A DNA stretch of 64,000 bases from Trachythela sp. YZ-2020 (Eukaryota; Cnidaria; Anthozoa; Malacalcyonacea; Clavulariidae), in NCBI GenBank assembly GCA_016169945.1, contig JADLSH010000387.1, positions 2,170,001-2,234,000 on the forward strand, written 5' to 3'. The notes below the pieces were generated by a model. The model did not search any database, was not told the origin of the DNA, and saw nothing but the letters and a program-made list of their open reading frames with translations. The position numbers and the translations under genes are program-made. Positions within the stretch are counted from its first letter, which is position 1. Each line of letters begins with the position of its first letter. Of this stretch, positions 54,469 to 64,000 are shown piece after piece.

Positions 54469-57400
54469 GGCCTGCTCTGGGATCTTAACTCGCCTTAACT
54501 CGCCGCGAGATAATGCGAGTTAAGGCGAGTTTAGGCGATTTAAGAAAAAAAACAACTTTTAGGTAATGCGTTTTAAGGCGTTTTAGGGCGATTTAAGAAA
54601 AAATACATGGTAATTAAATATGTAAGTATAGTACTTTAAGCAAAATACAGTAATAACACATAATTAATAGTGCATAGTAAATGTATTTTGAAAGAGCACC
54701 ACTCACACCCCCAGGGGGTCTGGTTAGACTGTAAAGACCCAGTTGAAACTTATTATTAATTAGCTTGTTATTTTGCCGTATTACTAATTTTAAGGTTATA
54801 CCACCAAATTGCTGGAATTAATACAATGAAGAACATAAACCAGTATATAATAACATGTATTTTTAAATTGAATTGCATACTAATACCTATTACTAAGTTC
54901 AGTCCTGGAACCACAATCAATTGGAAATCTAAAAAATCAGGGTTGTGGCTGGAATGTAGGAACGAGAAGATTTAGTGCATCCCATGGGGTTGCTATCCTA
55001 TATTTTGAGAATTTCCAAATACATGAATGCCTTGTCAATATCTTGGAAATTCCAAGGGTACAGAATATATTAAAACTGTGACAATGCATGTTCCAATGTG
55101 GCAATACATTGTAGTTATTCAAACGAATTTACATATGTGTTAAACTTACCAAATAAGCTTGAATTTACGTTGCAAATATAGTATTTCATTTCCATGTGTT
55201 CATTTAATAACTAAAACTCAACATTGATTGGTATTTATTTCAATTCCCCTCAATATATAAAGTGCAGTATTTATAAAAATTCACTAATGTTAAAATTTAG
55301 TTTATATAAAGTTTCCCAGACTTGAATAATAAATTTCCGCTGGATAGCCTGAGAGAAGGCTCCCTCCCCGCAGTGGCTAACATGAAGTATTTAACTGAAT
55401 TCATGAAAATGCCAGGTTTTGCTATCGACCCAGAGCTATCGACCCAAGATCGTACGCTAAAAATGTTAAACCTCGGTTATTAAAACGATCATGGATCTTT
55501 ATATAAGACGATATGAACCGGACAATGCTGACTATAAAAGTTGACCAGGATCATGCTGTGGTTTATCAATTTTTATAATATAACATTTATAGTACGCGCG
55601 TGCTGATTGGTCGAGAAGCGTGTTTCTATAACTGTATAGAAACACGGAAATTTTCCCGCCAAAATTTAAAATCATAAGAAAAACAAATTTAATGCGAATT
55701 ATAAAACTTTGAATACTATTTAAAAACAATTTTAATGCTTTTACATTTTTTGACTATTAATTTTCAAACAGAGTTGTTTCTTTTGCAAAAAATTGACGCA
55801 CAAAAGGTCAGCATGCATTGTAATGAGAATTTGTAAAATTAATCTAAAAAATAAAAAATTGAGTTATATATATAGAAATAGAAAACATTTTTCCTGTGTT
55901 TCTATACACTTTTTTAGTTTTTTAGTAAATGACTATCGATTTTCCTGCATGCTGATTGGTCCAATTGGTCCAAATTAACAATTAGTCGCCTCAGGCTCGG
56001 TGATTACAAGCCTATAGTCACTGAGCCGAAGGCGAAGTGACTATAGGCTTGTAATCACCGAGCCTGAGGCGACTAATTGTTTTAGTAGAAATTTCAAAGA
56101 GAAAAACAAACACAGAAAGTTATGAGGTCAGTTGAAAAGGCTATAGGACAAAATTCAGCGCTTTTTCTCAGGAGCCATTTATTAAATGCCGGCAAAAAAA
56201 GACGAGTAAAAACATATCGAAGCGAAACAAAAACAAACAATTTCATGAGAAAAATACTTTGGAAAGGCTCAAATACAAAGTAGAATGGTTTTAAAAATAT
56301 ATCACAGCTAGGTTTTTGCTGAATATAACGATATAAATGAGGATAAAACGAATAATTTTCAAAATAAACACTTGTGGTTGAGCCGTACGGAAAAAGTTTT
56401 ATACATGTTCATTTCAACAGCGAGAAAACGCTGCCTTTCATGGAAGAAAAATAGTGTATTTGTTATCGCTTACCTTTAAAAATGTCAAAAATATATCCTC
56501 CTTTAATTTAGCGGCAGTTTTTTTCATTTAAAACTTTGAATCAGGCTCAAAAAAACGATTTTTGTTTTAAATTCGGCAGCTTGCGAAGAAGCCATTTTGA
56601 AAAAAAAAGTGATAGTCACTGACCAGTGACTATCACTTTTTAGAGGCTCAATTTGGACCAATCAGCATGCAGGAAAATCGATAGTCACCTGGAAATTTCT
56701 ACTAAAACTGTATAGAAACACGGAAAATGTTTTCTATTTCTTAAATGTAAGTTTAATTTGAACACTGTTGATATAAAATATTAAATGTTGTGCACTACAG
56801 GCACTTCAATTCAGCACTTGTATATAAGGCCGTCGGAATTATTAAAAGTATCAGTTTACCGTCACTTAAAATTTCGAAAGTTGATAAGCCCTCTACCCTG
56901 TAATTTATAGGCCCCGCACTATTTTCAATAAAGGAAAACGAAACAATTTATGAATTGTTCTGGAAGTTCATATCACAATATTGGCATATTAATTATACTT
57001 ATCGAAATAGATAAAATGTTGAAAACAGACTGATTCTTGCCATCCTGACTTTTTTCTGTTTGAATATAAGGGTTCCTATGTCATATTATATACCTATAAG
57101 CTTGATAGTATGTAACTTATGCACAAGTCATGGAAAGCCTCGCACCCCCCTATCCGGGACATGCCGGGAAATAGCGGGGATTTATTTGCAGATTAGCCTA
57201 TCTATTATGCCTGGGTACTCAGGGCATTAGACAGCGTACCTTAGATATGTGTCATGATGGCCAGGGATTATGGGCTGGGAATCAGTTGGAATTCGTCTGT
57301 TCGAGATGTATTATTAAGCCTTGTTCATCTACATTTACCCTATACTCTATAGACATTGTTTTACTAAAAATAGCTTTTACAGGATAATGTATTGACTTTG

Positions 57401-58049
57401 TGTAAATTGCAAAATACAGCTAACAGACAAAATGCAATATATCTACCTACTTTGGCAAAGTTTTGACAAACTCTGGATTGCATGTTTGGCCTCCAATGAT
57501 CAAAATTGGGGAAATTTTAGAATAGTTTGTTGACTTTTAAAAGCAATTATTATGGTAGCCTTCATTTTTGGTGCCCGGGTAGCGGGAGACTTTAGTCATC
57601 TTTAGACTAGTAAGAAGGCCATGTATAGGTTGGGGATTAGAATGATTTAGGACACAACCTTTATCTAATGTCCGCTGTTCCCTGAGTAGGGGGGTGCGTG
57701 GCTTTCCAATTACTAGTGCATTACTTTGTTTCGGCTTTTATCAATAAGCATGTAACTTCCCTTGTTTCGGCTAAGCCCCCTCTCTCCAGCAAGCGCCTTC
57801 GGATAAGCGCCCTCCTAATCTTATCTGAAATAAACAACCAGAACCCCCCTCTCCTGGGGAAAGGGTGTTTACACTGTATATAGTATTTACTATTTTCAGC
57901 ATTTTAATTTGGTTGGCGAGTTTAGGCGATTTAGTGCGAGTTTAAGCGATTTAAGAGAATCGTTGCCAATTTTTATCCGCGATTTAAGGCGAGTTAGGGC
58001 GATTTAAGGCGATTTAAGGCGAGTTAAGATCCCAGAGCAGGCCTATTAG
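54469..58049. mobile_element. 3.6-kb TIR element with TTAAGGCGA subterminal repeats
   Basis: The left end GGCCTGCTCTGGGATCTTAA and right end (inverse, 58030-58049) form perfect terminal repeats of about 31 bp. Both are followed by clusters of CTTAACTCGCC/GGCGATTTAA units (54485-54600 and 57905-58030). No transposase was recognised, and smaller MITEs lie inside (55875-56740). No clear target duplication. It sits in an intron just 6-7 bp before the acceptor of the 53757-54462 exon. A related end is at 28245-28377. Confidence 0.85.
55875..56740. mobile_element. 866-bp MITE with nested 45-bp-stem palindrome
   Basis: The outer GAAATAGAAAACATTTT... arms (55875-55975 and the inverse at 56643-56740) hold GACTATCGATTTTCCTGCAT and CTGATTGGTCC. 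Just inside the left arm is a palindrome with a perfect 45-bp stem (55977-56021 and 56037-56081) and a 15-base loop. No ORF. A related half-sequence with GTGTTTCTATAACTGTATAG lies at 55590-55670. Confidence 0.85.
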
Positions 58050-58180
58050 ATACGAGAATATATTTACTCGTTGTCGAAACGGACTGTGTTTGGAACACAA
58101 CGCTTGGCAAAATATATAGGGACGCTTAGCTATTGTGATTGTTGTTTCGCCCAAACAAGCCTTTTGACTTAATCCCTTAA

Positions 58181-58699
58181 AGGACATTGGCAACAAAAAA
58201 TTTTATTGTCTCATTTGAAAGAACGTTTAAAATTATTTCTAAAATCTTGTTACTGATTTTTCATATCTTGCTTGGTTCTTGAAATATTTCGACTGAAAGC
58301 AATGAGCTGTCCACCATCTTGGATTATTGAGGATATGCATGTTACGTCACAAGTGGGTCACGCTAGTTTTTCATCGTGATAGCCAGTGATCAATATGAGC
58401 CCAAATCTCGAGTTTTGGTTGCTATTTCAAATTTAGAATTGAATAAAAACGTTTTAAACAAATTTTGATTGTTACTCAGTAACTTAAAAGTAATTTTATA
58501 CGGCTAACCTCACTCCTGACGTCATCAAAACGATAGTTAATGAGGTTAAGAATTAATTCAAGATGGCGGACAGCTCATTGCTTTCAGTCAAAATATTTCA
58601 AGAGTTAAGCTTGTTACGAAAAATTTGTAACAAGATTTTTTAGATCATTTTAAACGTTCTTTCAAATGAGACAATAAAATTTTTTGTTGCCAATGTCCT
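58181..58699. mobile_element. 519-bp MITE with TTAA duplication
   Basis: Arms AGGACATTGGCAACAAAAAA... and inverse, about 160 bp each and over 85% alike by eye, flanked by TTAA (58177-58180 and 58700-58703). TTAA targets are used by piggyBac and Kolobok transposases; AGG-type ends favour Kolobok, by inference. No coding capacity. Confidence 0.88.
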
Positions 58700-58789
58700 T
58701 TAATGAGTTAAGGTCTTGTGTCTTTAGTTTACATTAGCAACAAATGCATAAAAATATTTATGTTTCTAACGCCAAAACGACAATGTTTG

Positions 58790-59050
58790 TAAATCTCGCT
58801 TGGTTAGCGCACTTGCCTTTCATCTCTAATGCCGCGGGTTCAAGTCTCAGTGAGGACTTTCTCAATGCGACTCGAACCCAGTCCTCAAGTAAAAAGAGTA
58901 AAGTCAACGCTCTGCCGAAAGTCGTGGGTTTTCTCCGGGTACTCCGGTTTCCTCCCACAGGGAAAGTTGACAGGGTGGGCTAGGTAAAAGGGCCCACAGT
59001 AATTGGCATATGCTGTTGTGGTGACCCTGCCCTAGTTGGGGAAGCTAAAT
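58790..59050 (+). repeat. tRNA-derived SINE, copy 1
   Basis: The head carries Pol III box-A-like TTGGTTAGCGCACTTG and box-B-like GGGTTCAAGTCTC. The body contains TTCTCCGGGTACTCCGGTTT, a block seen in several metazoan SINE families, and the tail region ends GAAGCTAAATAATATAATAT. Aligns end to end with 61684-61965. The first bases of the tRNA-like head are replaced. Confidence 0.85.
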
Positions 59051-59059
59051 AATATAATA

Positions 59060-59240
59060 TATACAAAGATAATAATTAGTGCGGCTCCCTATATGCTAAT
59101 GTCCCATATGCCAATGTCCCATATGATAATGTTAATTAGTGCGGCACCGCGTATGCTAATGAGTTGCGGCACCCCGTATGTTAATGGTTGCGGAACGCCG
59201 TATGCTGATGAGTTGCGGCACCCCTGCTGCACCCCACAAA
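59060..59240 (+). repeat. Imperfect short tandem repeat (TATGCTAATG..GCGGCACC)
   Basis: Five or six variants of a 25-35-bp unit combining GTATGCTAATG with TTGCGGCACCCC. No coding sense. Confidence 0.75.
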
Positions 59241-59244
59241 AGGG

Positions 59245-60015
59245 GATTGATCGGTACCTATAATACTACTTTTTTGTGCTAATTTTTTCCTCTTACGGAA
59301 TGTTGAATAAGAATAATTATGCTGAACCGACTCTATTTTCAACTTTAATGAACAATGCTTAATTTCTTGCCATTTAAATCCATCAATTTCCCGCTTGTAT
59401 GTTTATCTTTTTGTTTCCATTCTGGGCACGGTATAGATAAATTTTTTAAAGAAAAGGAGATCGCGCCAGTCCTATGATGCATCATACCTAGCAATGTTAT
59501 TTATATATGCGTTTCGTTTGTCGTATTTTTTATAGTGCACTGATAGGATGTACAACCAGTCAACTTTGGTTTGTGCTTGACTTCCTTGTAAATCCCGGCC
59601 CATACACTCAGATGGACCGCGCAATTACTTCACCTATTACATATGCTACTCAAATGGGGTTAAAACTGAAAACCTACCTGCATGTTATTAAAATGTCCTG
59701 AAATAGGTCGCATATATTTCTATCAAATTGATTTTAAATATAACCGCGATAACCTCGCTTTTACACGATTTAATATGTTTCTACCTACATACAATGATTC
59801 ATACAAATTTTCAGTTTGAGTTCTACACTGCATTTCAAGGCAATTGTTTTTGCCACTAATATGTATAGGTTATCATGTGAGGGATGAGGTGATATCAGTT
59901 TTGTCGCTCGAGGACGATCGATATCATTATTGTCATGAGTGAGCGCAGCGAATGAGGAACATTTATGAAATCGTACCGAGAGGGATAAACTTATATCACG
60001 GAGCCATGAGTGTGA
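59245..60015. other. No gene recognised
   Basis: Between SINE and transporter gene. Contains only small open stretches; ends in MITE-like GTGAGCGCAGCGAATG sequence. Confidence 0.45.
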
Positions 60016-60020
60016 TAACC

Positions 60021-60157
60021 TTTTTATCACATCTGGTGCCTTTATCAGGGTGATAAGCAGCGGGAAATAAAAACGATATCATCCCTAGGGACATAATGAC
60101 ATATCGTTTTCATGTCACCCTGTTATCGCCATGATAAGGGCACAAGTATGTGATAAA
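60021..60157. mobile_element. 137-bp hairpin MITE downstream of the transporter gene
   Basis: Imperfect palindrome centred on CCCTAGGG (60083-60090). The arms TTTTTATCACATCTGGTGCC and inverse extend about 65 bp. It lies 40 bp past the transporter stop codon, so it may be in its 3' UTR. Confidence 0.75.
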
Positions 60158-60200
60158 CATATTTATATTGATATCTACATAGAAATACTATCAGCTTCGA

Positions 60201-60791
60201 TTATATTTTTTGCTCTTTGATTGATATTTCATCTGTATAGATGGTAAACACTGCGACTTCATTAATCTTTGAATTTATATTTGACTCTTTGACATCCTTG
60301 GTTTCGCCTTTCTCTGCAAACTGTAGTTCATTCTTTGTATCACCAGAGTCATTTTCTCGAACTTTTGCAAACTCTACAAAACAGTTCAACACTAATAACG
60401 TGGCGAGGTAAACAAATATCGTTGGCAGAGTCAGTAATCCTTTATCCCCTGCATTGTCTGGTAGTACATCGATAATTGTGGCTGCCGTCACCACAACAGG
60501 AATTGAGCTCAAAATGGACAGCGTTACGGTTGACTTCTGCGAGAACCAAGGTAAAATAGACAGAAAACCATAACTTACAATCAGATTAAAAGTTGTGAGA
60601 CTTGTTCCAAGTGCAACCACACATACAATGTTCACAATAGAGACCCTTCCTAAATTTCCACTCGCGCTCGTTTCGCTGACTTTAGCAAGGAAAATGGCGA
60701 TAAGAAAACTGATACCAGTGTATTTTATTGTATTGTTCCATTTTTTTACCACTTTCTTGACAGGACTGAGGAACCGCAAACTTCGTCCAAT
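60201..60791 (-). CDS. Transporter exon 3 (residues 247-442)
   Basis: IGRSLRFLSP ... SIKEQKI, stop TAA at 60201-60203. Holds the last four membrane segments and the charged C terminus. Confidence 0.85.
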   Translation of the reverse strand: MGRSLRFLSPVKKVVKKWNNTIKYTGISFLIAIFLAKVSETSASGNLGRVSIVNIVCVVALGTSLTTFNLIVSYGFLSILPWFSQKSTVTLSILSSIPVVVTAATIIDVLPDNAGDKGLLTLPTIFVYLATLLVLNCFVEFAKVRENDSGDTKNELQFAEKGETKDVKESNINSKINEVAVFTIYTDEISIKEQKI

Positions 60792-63542
60792 CTATAAAAT
60801 TGTAAAAGGGTAAAATTATACAAGTACTTCTCTGTTCACACAGCATGCAGTTGGGGACCACCTGCGTGTTAATATAGTCAATAGATATTGAACAACCCAC
60901 ATCCATTGACTGACGCTCTTAAAGTTTAAAAATGTTCGATAATACAAGCTCTTCTGCAGACACAATCTCAGCTGTTTCGTGTTTGAGGAAAATACATGGT
61001 GATAATTTATTCGGCAAAGTTTATTCGATAAATCGATCATAGGCTGCAAACACTAGCTTGCCACTTACCAAATGGGTGCCTAAACAGCACAAAATACCCT
61101 CAACACGTGATTTTTAGTTTATTGTATAGTCATTACTACCAATTGTTTGAACTAAATAGCCACTCACCACCAAGGGCAGCAGAATCCTAACCACAGTACT
61201 CAAGAGGACGTTCCCGACATTAATATGAATGTGTTGCAAGGTAGGTATTAAAAATACCAGCATTGGAGGGATGGTGAAGGCAGATACGGTAGTAGTAAGA
61301 ATTGAAACCAGAATACTCAATCCTCGATGACCATTTGCTGCAGTTACCTTTGGAAAAAATGATAATAGAAGAGTTATCAATAGTTTGAAAAGTTTTCTCT
61401 CGCTCTTATATATGCATATGATATTTTAGTAGGAAAGTAGAAGACTATGTTTGACATATCATTAAAAAAATTATTGTTTCTCATTATATTATCTCTCATG
61501 CAAGTCTATACTGTACGTGTCCTTGTGATCCCGTTCCAGAGACTTCTTACCACCACGGGAATACTTTCACGGCATGTATTGGAATAATTCAGCGTGCGCA
61601 TTTTGATCGAGTTAATAACCATGTTTTATTAAAATGCATCGTAAGAATCTTACGACACGCGATGTTTCGGTAAAGGGAAATGGGGCTTCGGTGGCGAAGT
61701 GGTTAGCGCACTTGCCTTTCACCTCTAAGGTCGCGGGTTCAAGTCTCAGTGAGAACTTTCTCAATGCAACTCGAACCCAGTCCTCAAGTGAAAAGAGTAA
61801 AGTCAACGCTCTGCCGAAAGTCGTGCGTTTTCTCCGGGTACTCCGGTTTCTTCCCACAGGGAAAGTTGACGGGGTGGGTTAGGTAAAAGGGCCCACAGTA
61901 ATTGGCATATGCTGTTGTGGTGACCCTGCCCTAGTTGGCGAAGCTAAATAAATAAATAAATAATACACAACTGGATATTGTCGCGTTTGCTATTCGTATG
62001 TTTTCATTGCATTTACTCCAAAAATGGTTTGCACCTGATGCATGCGAATTATGGAGGACCTTTTTTAGTAATCATGTTTTTCCATGTCAAAGTAATTTAG
62101 GCGAGCGAATGTATGGCGTTCTGAAAGCGTTCTGGAACGCGGTTACTTCTGAGCAGTACGGTATATACGTGTCGGTGTGCTTGTGATCCCGTTCCAAGAG
62201 ACTTCTTACCACGGCGGGGATGCTCTTGCTGTATCTCAGCGCCTTTTGGTCGAGGTAATAACCATGATTTATTAAAATATATCGTAAGAATCTTACGACA
62301 CGTTATGTTTCAGTAAACGTGGTGTCATTTTATAGCATACTTATACAAGGTGTATAACTGGAAAGGTAATCCAACTTTGGAAAGTAATGATGAGTTATGC
62401 CGTATAAGGTTTATAGATTTACCTTTTTCGAGTCAATGAAGTGATAAATTATTTAGCTTCAAGTGATACCTTACTAGTATCATTGCCAACAAAGACAGCC
62501 AAATATTTAAGACACATTTTTCACCTGTGTACCTCATAATATTCATCGAATTTCCGAACATTCGCCCAAATGGAATTTGCCTATATGGTTGAAAATTCCA
62601 ATTTTTGTCGACCACCTGTTTTACATCGGTCTGTATTTGGCCACATTTGATCGCAATGATACAAAAAGGTATCATGATTTGCCAGCTAAAAGCCTAATCA
62701 TTATTTCTATATGTATAAAAAGTAAATATATACCTAATCCCTAACGCACGATAGGCCTATATCATGCCAAAATCCGATTACATTTTTTTATACATCCTAT
62801 GATCCTAAACAAAATTGTACAGGCGGCAATTATTTAATAAGATTATTTAATGCGCGGTTAGTGAATACTATATAGAATTTAAACGATCAGAACGCGATCA
62901 GAACACTTAGTAATCAATTTATTTAAGATAATTTAAAATAAATAAATTATCAAATTATAGACATGCAACAAGAAAGTAACTCACCATTATCAATGATGTA
63001 GCAATAGGACTAGGACACATCATGTATATTTGCAATGCAAGACGAAATTCTTTGGGACCGAGAATTGGCATAGACGTCTTTTCAACGGAATTATTCGAGT
63101 TATTCTTCAATATCCGTTCACTAACACCTCCAATGAAAGGTCCAAATTGTTGGATCTGGCTGAGAACACTTGCTCCAAACACGGGACGAACTAAAAGAAC
63201 AAAAGTTAACCCAAACAAGACTTCCTTATAAGACTTGATTGCAGACTTTGCTTCTTGAAAACGTAGCCGTAAACCGACAGTGAACAAGACCACCATAACA
63301 CAAACTTGTACAAGGGGTATTCTTTCGCTGAGATACACAGCTGGTTGAGGGACAAATATCCCCAGAATAATCGAAAAGACTGTACCAATTGGGAGAAATT
63401 GTCGCATTACAAAATTGTTAAGCTTAGTTAGGGCGAGTTCTTTTTCCTTAATATTCTCATTTCTTTCTTCAGAGAGCTTGACATCCAAACTGATCATACC
63501 AGGGGGAGACATAATTATCATTGCTCGGAAAACGTCTGTCAT
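60201..63542 (-). CDS. SLC10/BASS-type (bile acid:sodium symporter family) membrane transporter, 3 exons, 442 aa
   Basis: Joined exons 63542-62985, 61347-61168 and 60791-60201, all with phase-0 introns and good sites (GTGAGT donors twice, CCAAAG and TTTATAG acceptors). The protein has about ten hydrophobic segments: residues about 50-70, 75-93, 107-128, 168-186, 195-222, 232-252, 265-285, 295-325, 330-355 and 362-385. A charged tail of roughly 50 residues follows. It resembles the SBF/SLC10A7-BASS4 branch: VLFTVGLRL, MCPSPIATSLIM.VTAANGHRG (the ligand/sodium-site region with conserved small residues) and ILLPLVIGR. Substrate unknown; the family moves organic anions with sodium. Start chosen at the first ATG (63542); an upstream exon is possible. 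No breaks seen. Confidence 0.85.
61168..61347 (-). CDS. Transporter exon 2 (residues 187-246)
   Basis: Exactly 60 codons, VTAANGHRGL ... RILLPLV. The GTGAGT donor at 61162-61167 was preferred to weaker sites downstream because it keeps the frame and the family pattern (PLV-IGR). Confidence 0.85.
61512..61675 (+). repeat. Intron duplication, copy 1
   Basis: Direct repeat with 62170-62320, about 80% alike. Shared strings include CTTGTGATCCCGTTCCA, GAGACTTCTTACCAC and CGTAAGAATCTTACGACACG. The latter holds the palindrome CGTAAGAATCTTACG. It lies just before the SINE in intron 1. Confidence 0.85.
61684..61965 (+). repeat. tRNA-derived SINE, copy 2, in transporter intron 1
   Basis: Complete head GGCTTCGGTGGCGAAGTGGT (A box), GGGTTCAAGTCTC (B box), central TTCTCCGGGTACTCCGGTTT, then GGCCCACAGTAATTGGCATA and an (AAAT)n tail. 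In antisense orientation to the transporter gene. Confidence 0.9.
62170..62320 (+). repeat. Intron duplication, copy 2
   Basis: Second copy of 61512-61675; the two flank the SINE and about 200 bp of other sequence. Confidence 0.85.
62985..63542 (-). CDS. Transporter exon 1 (residues 1-186)
   Basis: Starts MTDVFRAMII and ends ...TSLIM before GTGAGT. Includes a variable loop of about 30 residues (Ser/Asn-rich, residues 140-165) between membrane segments 3 and 4. Confidence 0.85.
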
Positions 63543-63544
63543 CG

Positions 63545-64000
63545 AAAGTAAGCGATTTCGTATGTACACTTTTTGAAATAGGCTATGGTAATTCTAAATG
63601 AATTCGGTCACGTCAATGAATACCTGAATACGTCAATGAATACCTGAATACAAGAAATTTTGGAAATCTTAATTGGAACAAAAACCGGATGAATTATGAT
63701 CACAGCGGGGATTTCGAGTGAATCGTGACTTCTGTCAAAGTCACTAAGAATAGCACGTACGATGCCTTCGACAACGATTGCCGAAAATAATAGATCACAA
63801 ATTCATCATGTATGAGTCATTACAAATATCAGATGACTAATCCAGTGAACTAGTAAAACAATATTCTCTGATAAACGACGAAAACGGTTATACTCTAAAA
63901 CGTCGTTGCTTTTATACGTTACTAAATTACTACAAGTTCGTACACTCTTAAACGCATTTTAGGACCTTTGGGCTGTCGATATTTGCAACATAATCACTTG
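63545..64000. other. Upstream region of the transporter gene
   Basis: Presumed 5' UTR and promoter side. Contains the direct repeat GTCAATGAATACCTGAATAC (63616-63652). No TATA box or further exon can be called with confidence. Confidence 0.4.

Noticed and set aside
54469..58049. piggyBac/Kolobok type for this element
   Set aside because: Flanking bases are not TTAA and no matching duplication was found.
60595..60813. Plus-strand frame opposite transporter exon 3
   Set aside because: Shadow of the minus-strand coding exon with no features of its own.
61106..61161. Extension of transporter exon 2 to a stop at 61114
   Set aside because: A strong GTGAGT donor at 61162-61167 joins in phase with exon 3 and restores the family pattern.

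Overview
This is nuclear DNA from an AT-rich invertebrate animal genome. The evidence is spliced genes with GT-AG introns, eukaryotic tRNA genes with internal promoters, and many eukaryotic retroelements (CR1/L2-type LINEs, Ty3/gypsy, BEL/Pao, DIRS), SINEs and MITEs. The mix (a 2A-bearing CR1 element, DIRS, BEL/Pao and the style of the repeated host-like genes) would fit a cnidarian or another early-branching or marine invertebrate. The species cannot be named from the sequence alone. Nearly all long reading frames belong to mobile elements, most of them broken.

Layout. 0.2-2.0 kb: a decayed LINE on the minus strand, split by a SINE-like piece. 2.0-5.7 kb: a nearly full-length CR1-like LINE on the plus strand, with a virus-like 2A ribosome-skipping motif between a hydrophobic leader and the endonuclease. 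6.2-27.7 kb: an array of tRNA-Asn(GTT) and tRNA-Pro(CGG) genes that has been heavily invaded. A minus-strand gypsy element (7.4-22.7 kb) contains a plus-strand LINE. That LINE is split by a DIRS-like element with inverted terminal repeats (9621-18568). The DIRS element in turn holds a 2.5-kb TIR element with a 9-bp target duplication (15116-17651). Two more LINEs follow, one of which splits a tRNA-Asn gene in two.

28-32 kb is mostly unassigned, with one dispersed repeat pair. 32.0-35.2 kb: a decayed zinc-finger gene runs into a strikingly GC-rich gypsy pol fragment with one LTR. 35.3-36.4 kb: a MITE whose arms are built of short tandem repeats lies inside a BEL/Pao gag. BEL/Pao gag (36.4-37.2 kb) and pol (45.2-48.3 kb) are separated by about 8 kb. 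That stretch holds a 3.6-kb element with roughly 1-kb inverted arms and pieces of a decayed spliced gene. 50.6-52.3 kb: another LINE.

53.8-54.5 kb is an intact terminal exon of a host-like gene, with a 3.6-kb TIR element in the adjoining intron (54.5-58.05 kb). 58-60 kb holds MITEs and a SINE. 60.2-63.5 kb, minus strand, is the clearest host gene: a three-exon SLC10/BASS-type (bile acid:sodium symporter family) membrane transporter of 442 residues, with a SINE and a local duplication in its first intron.

Functionally, the only parts likely to be working are the four intact tRNA genes, the SLC10-like transporter and possibly the 53.8-54.5 kb exon. The rest records successive waves of transposition.
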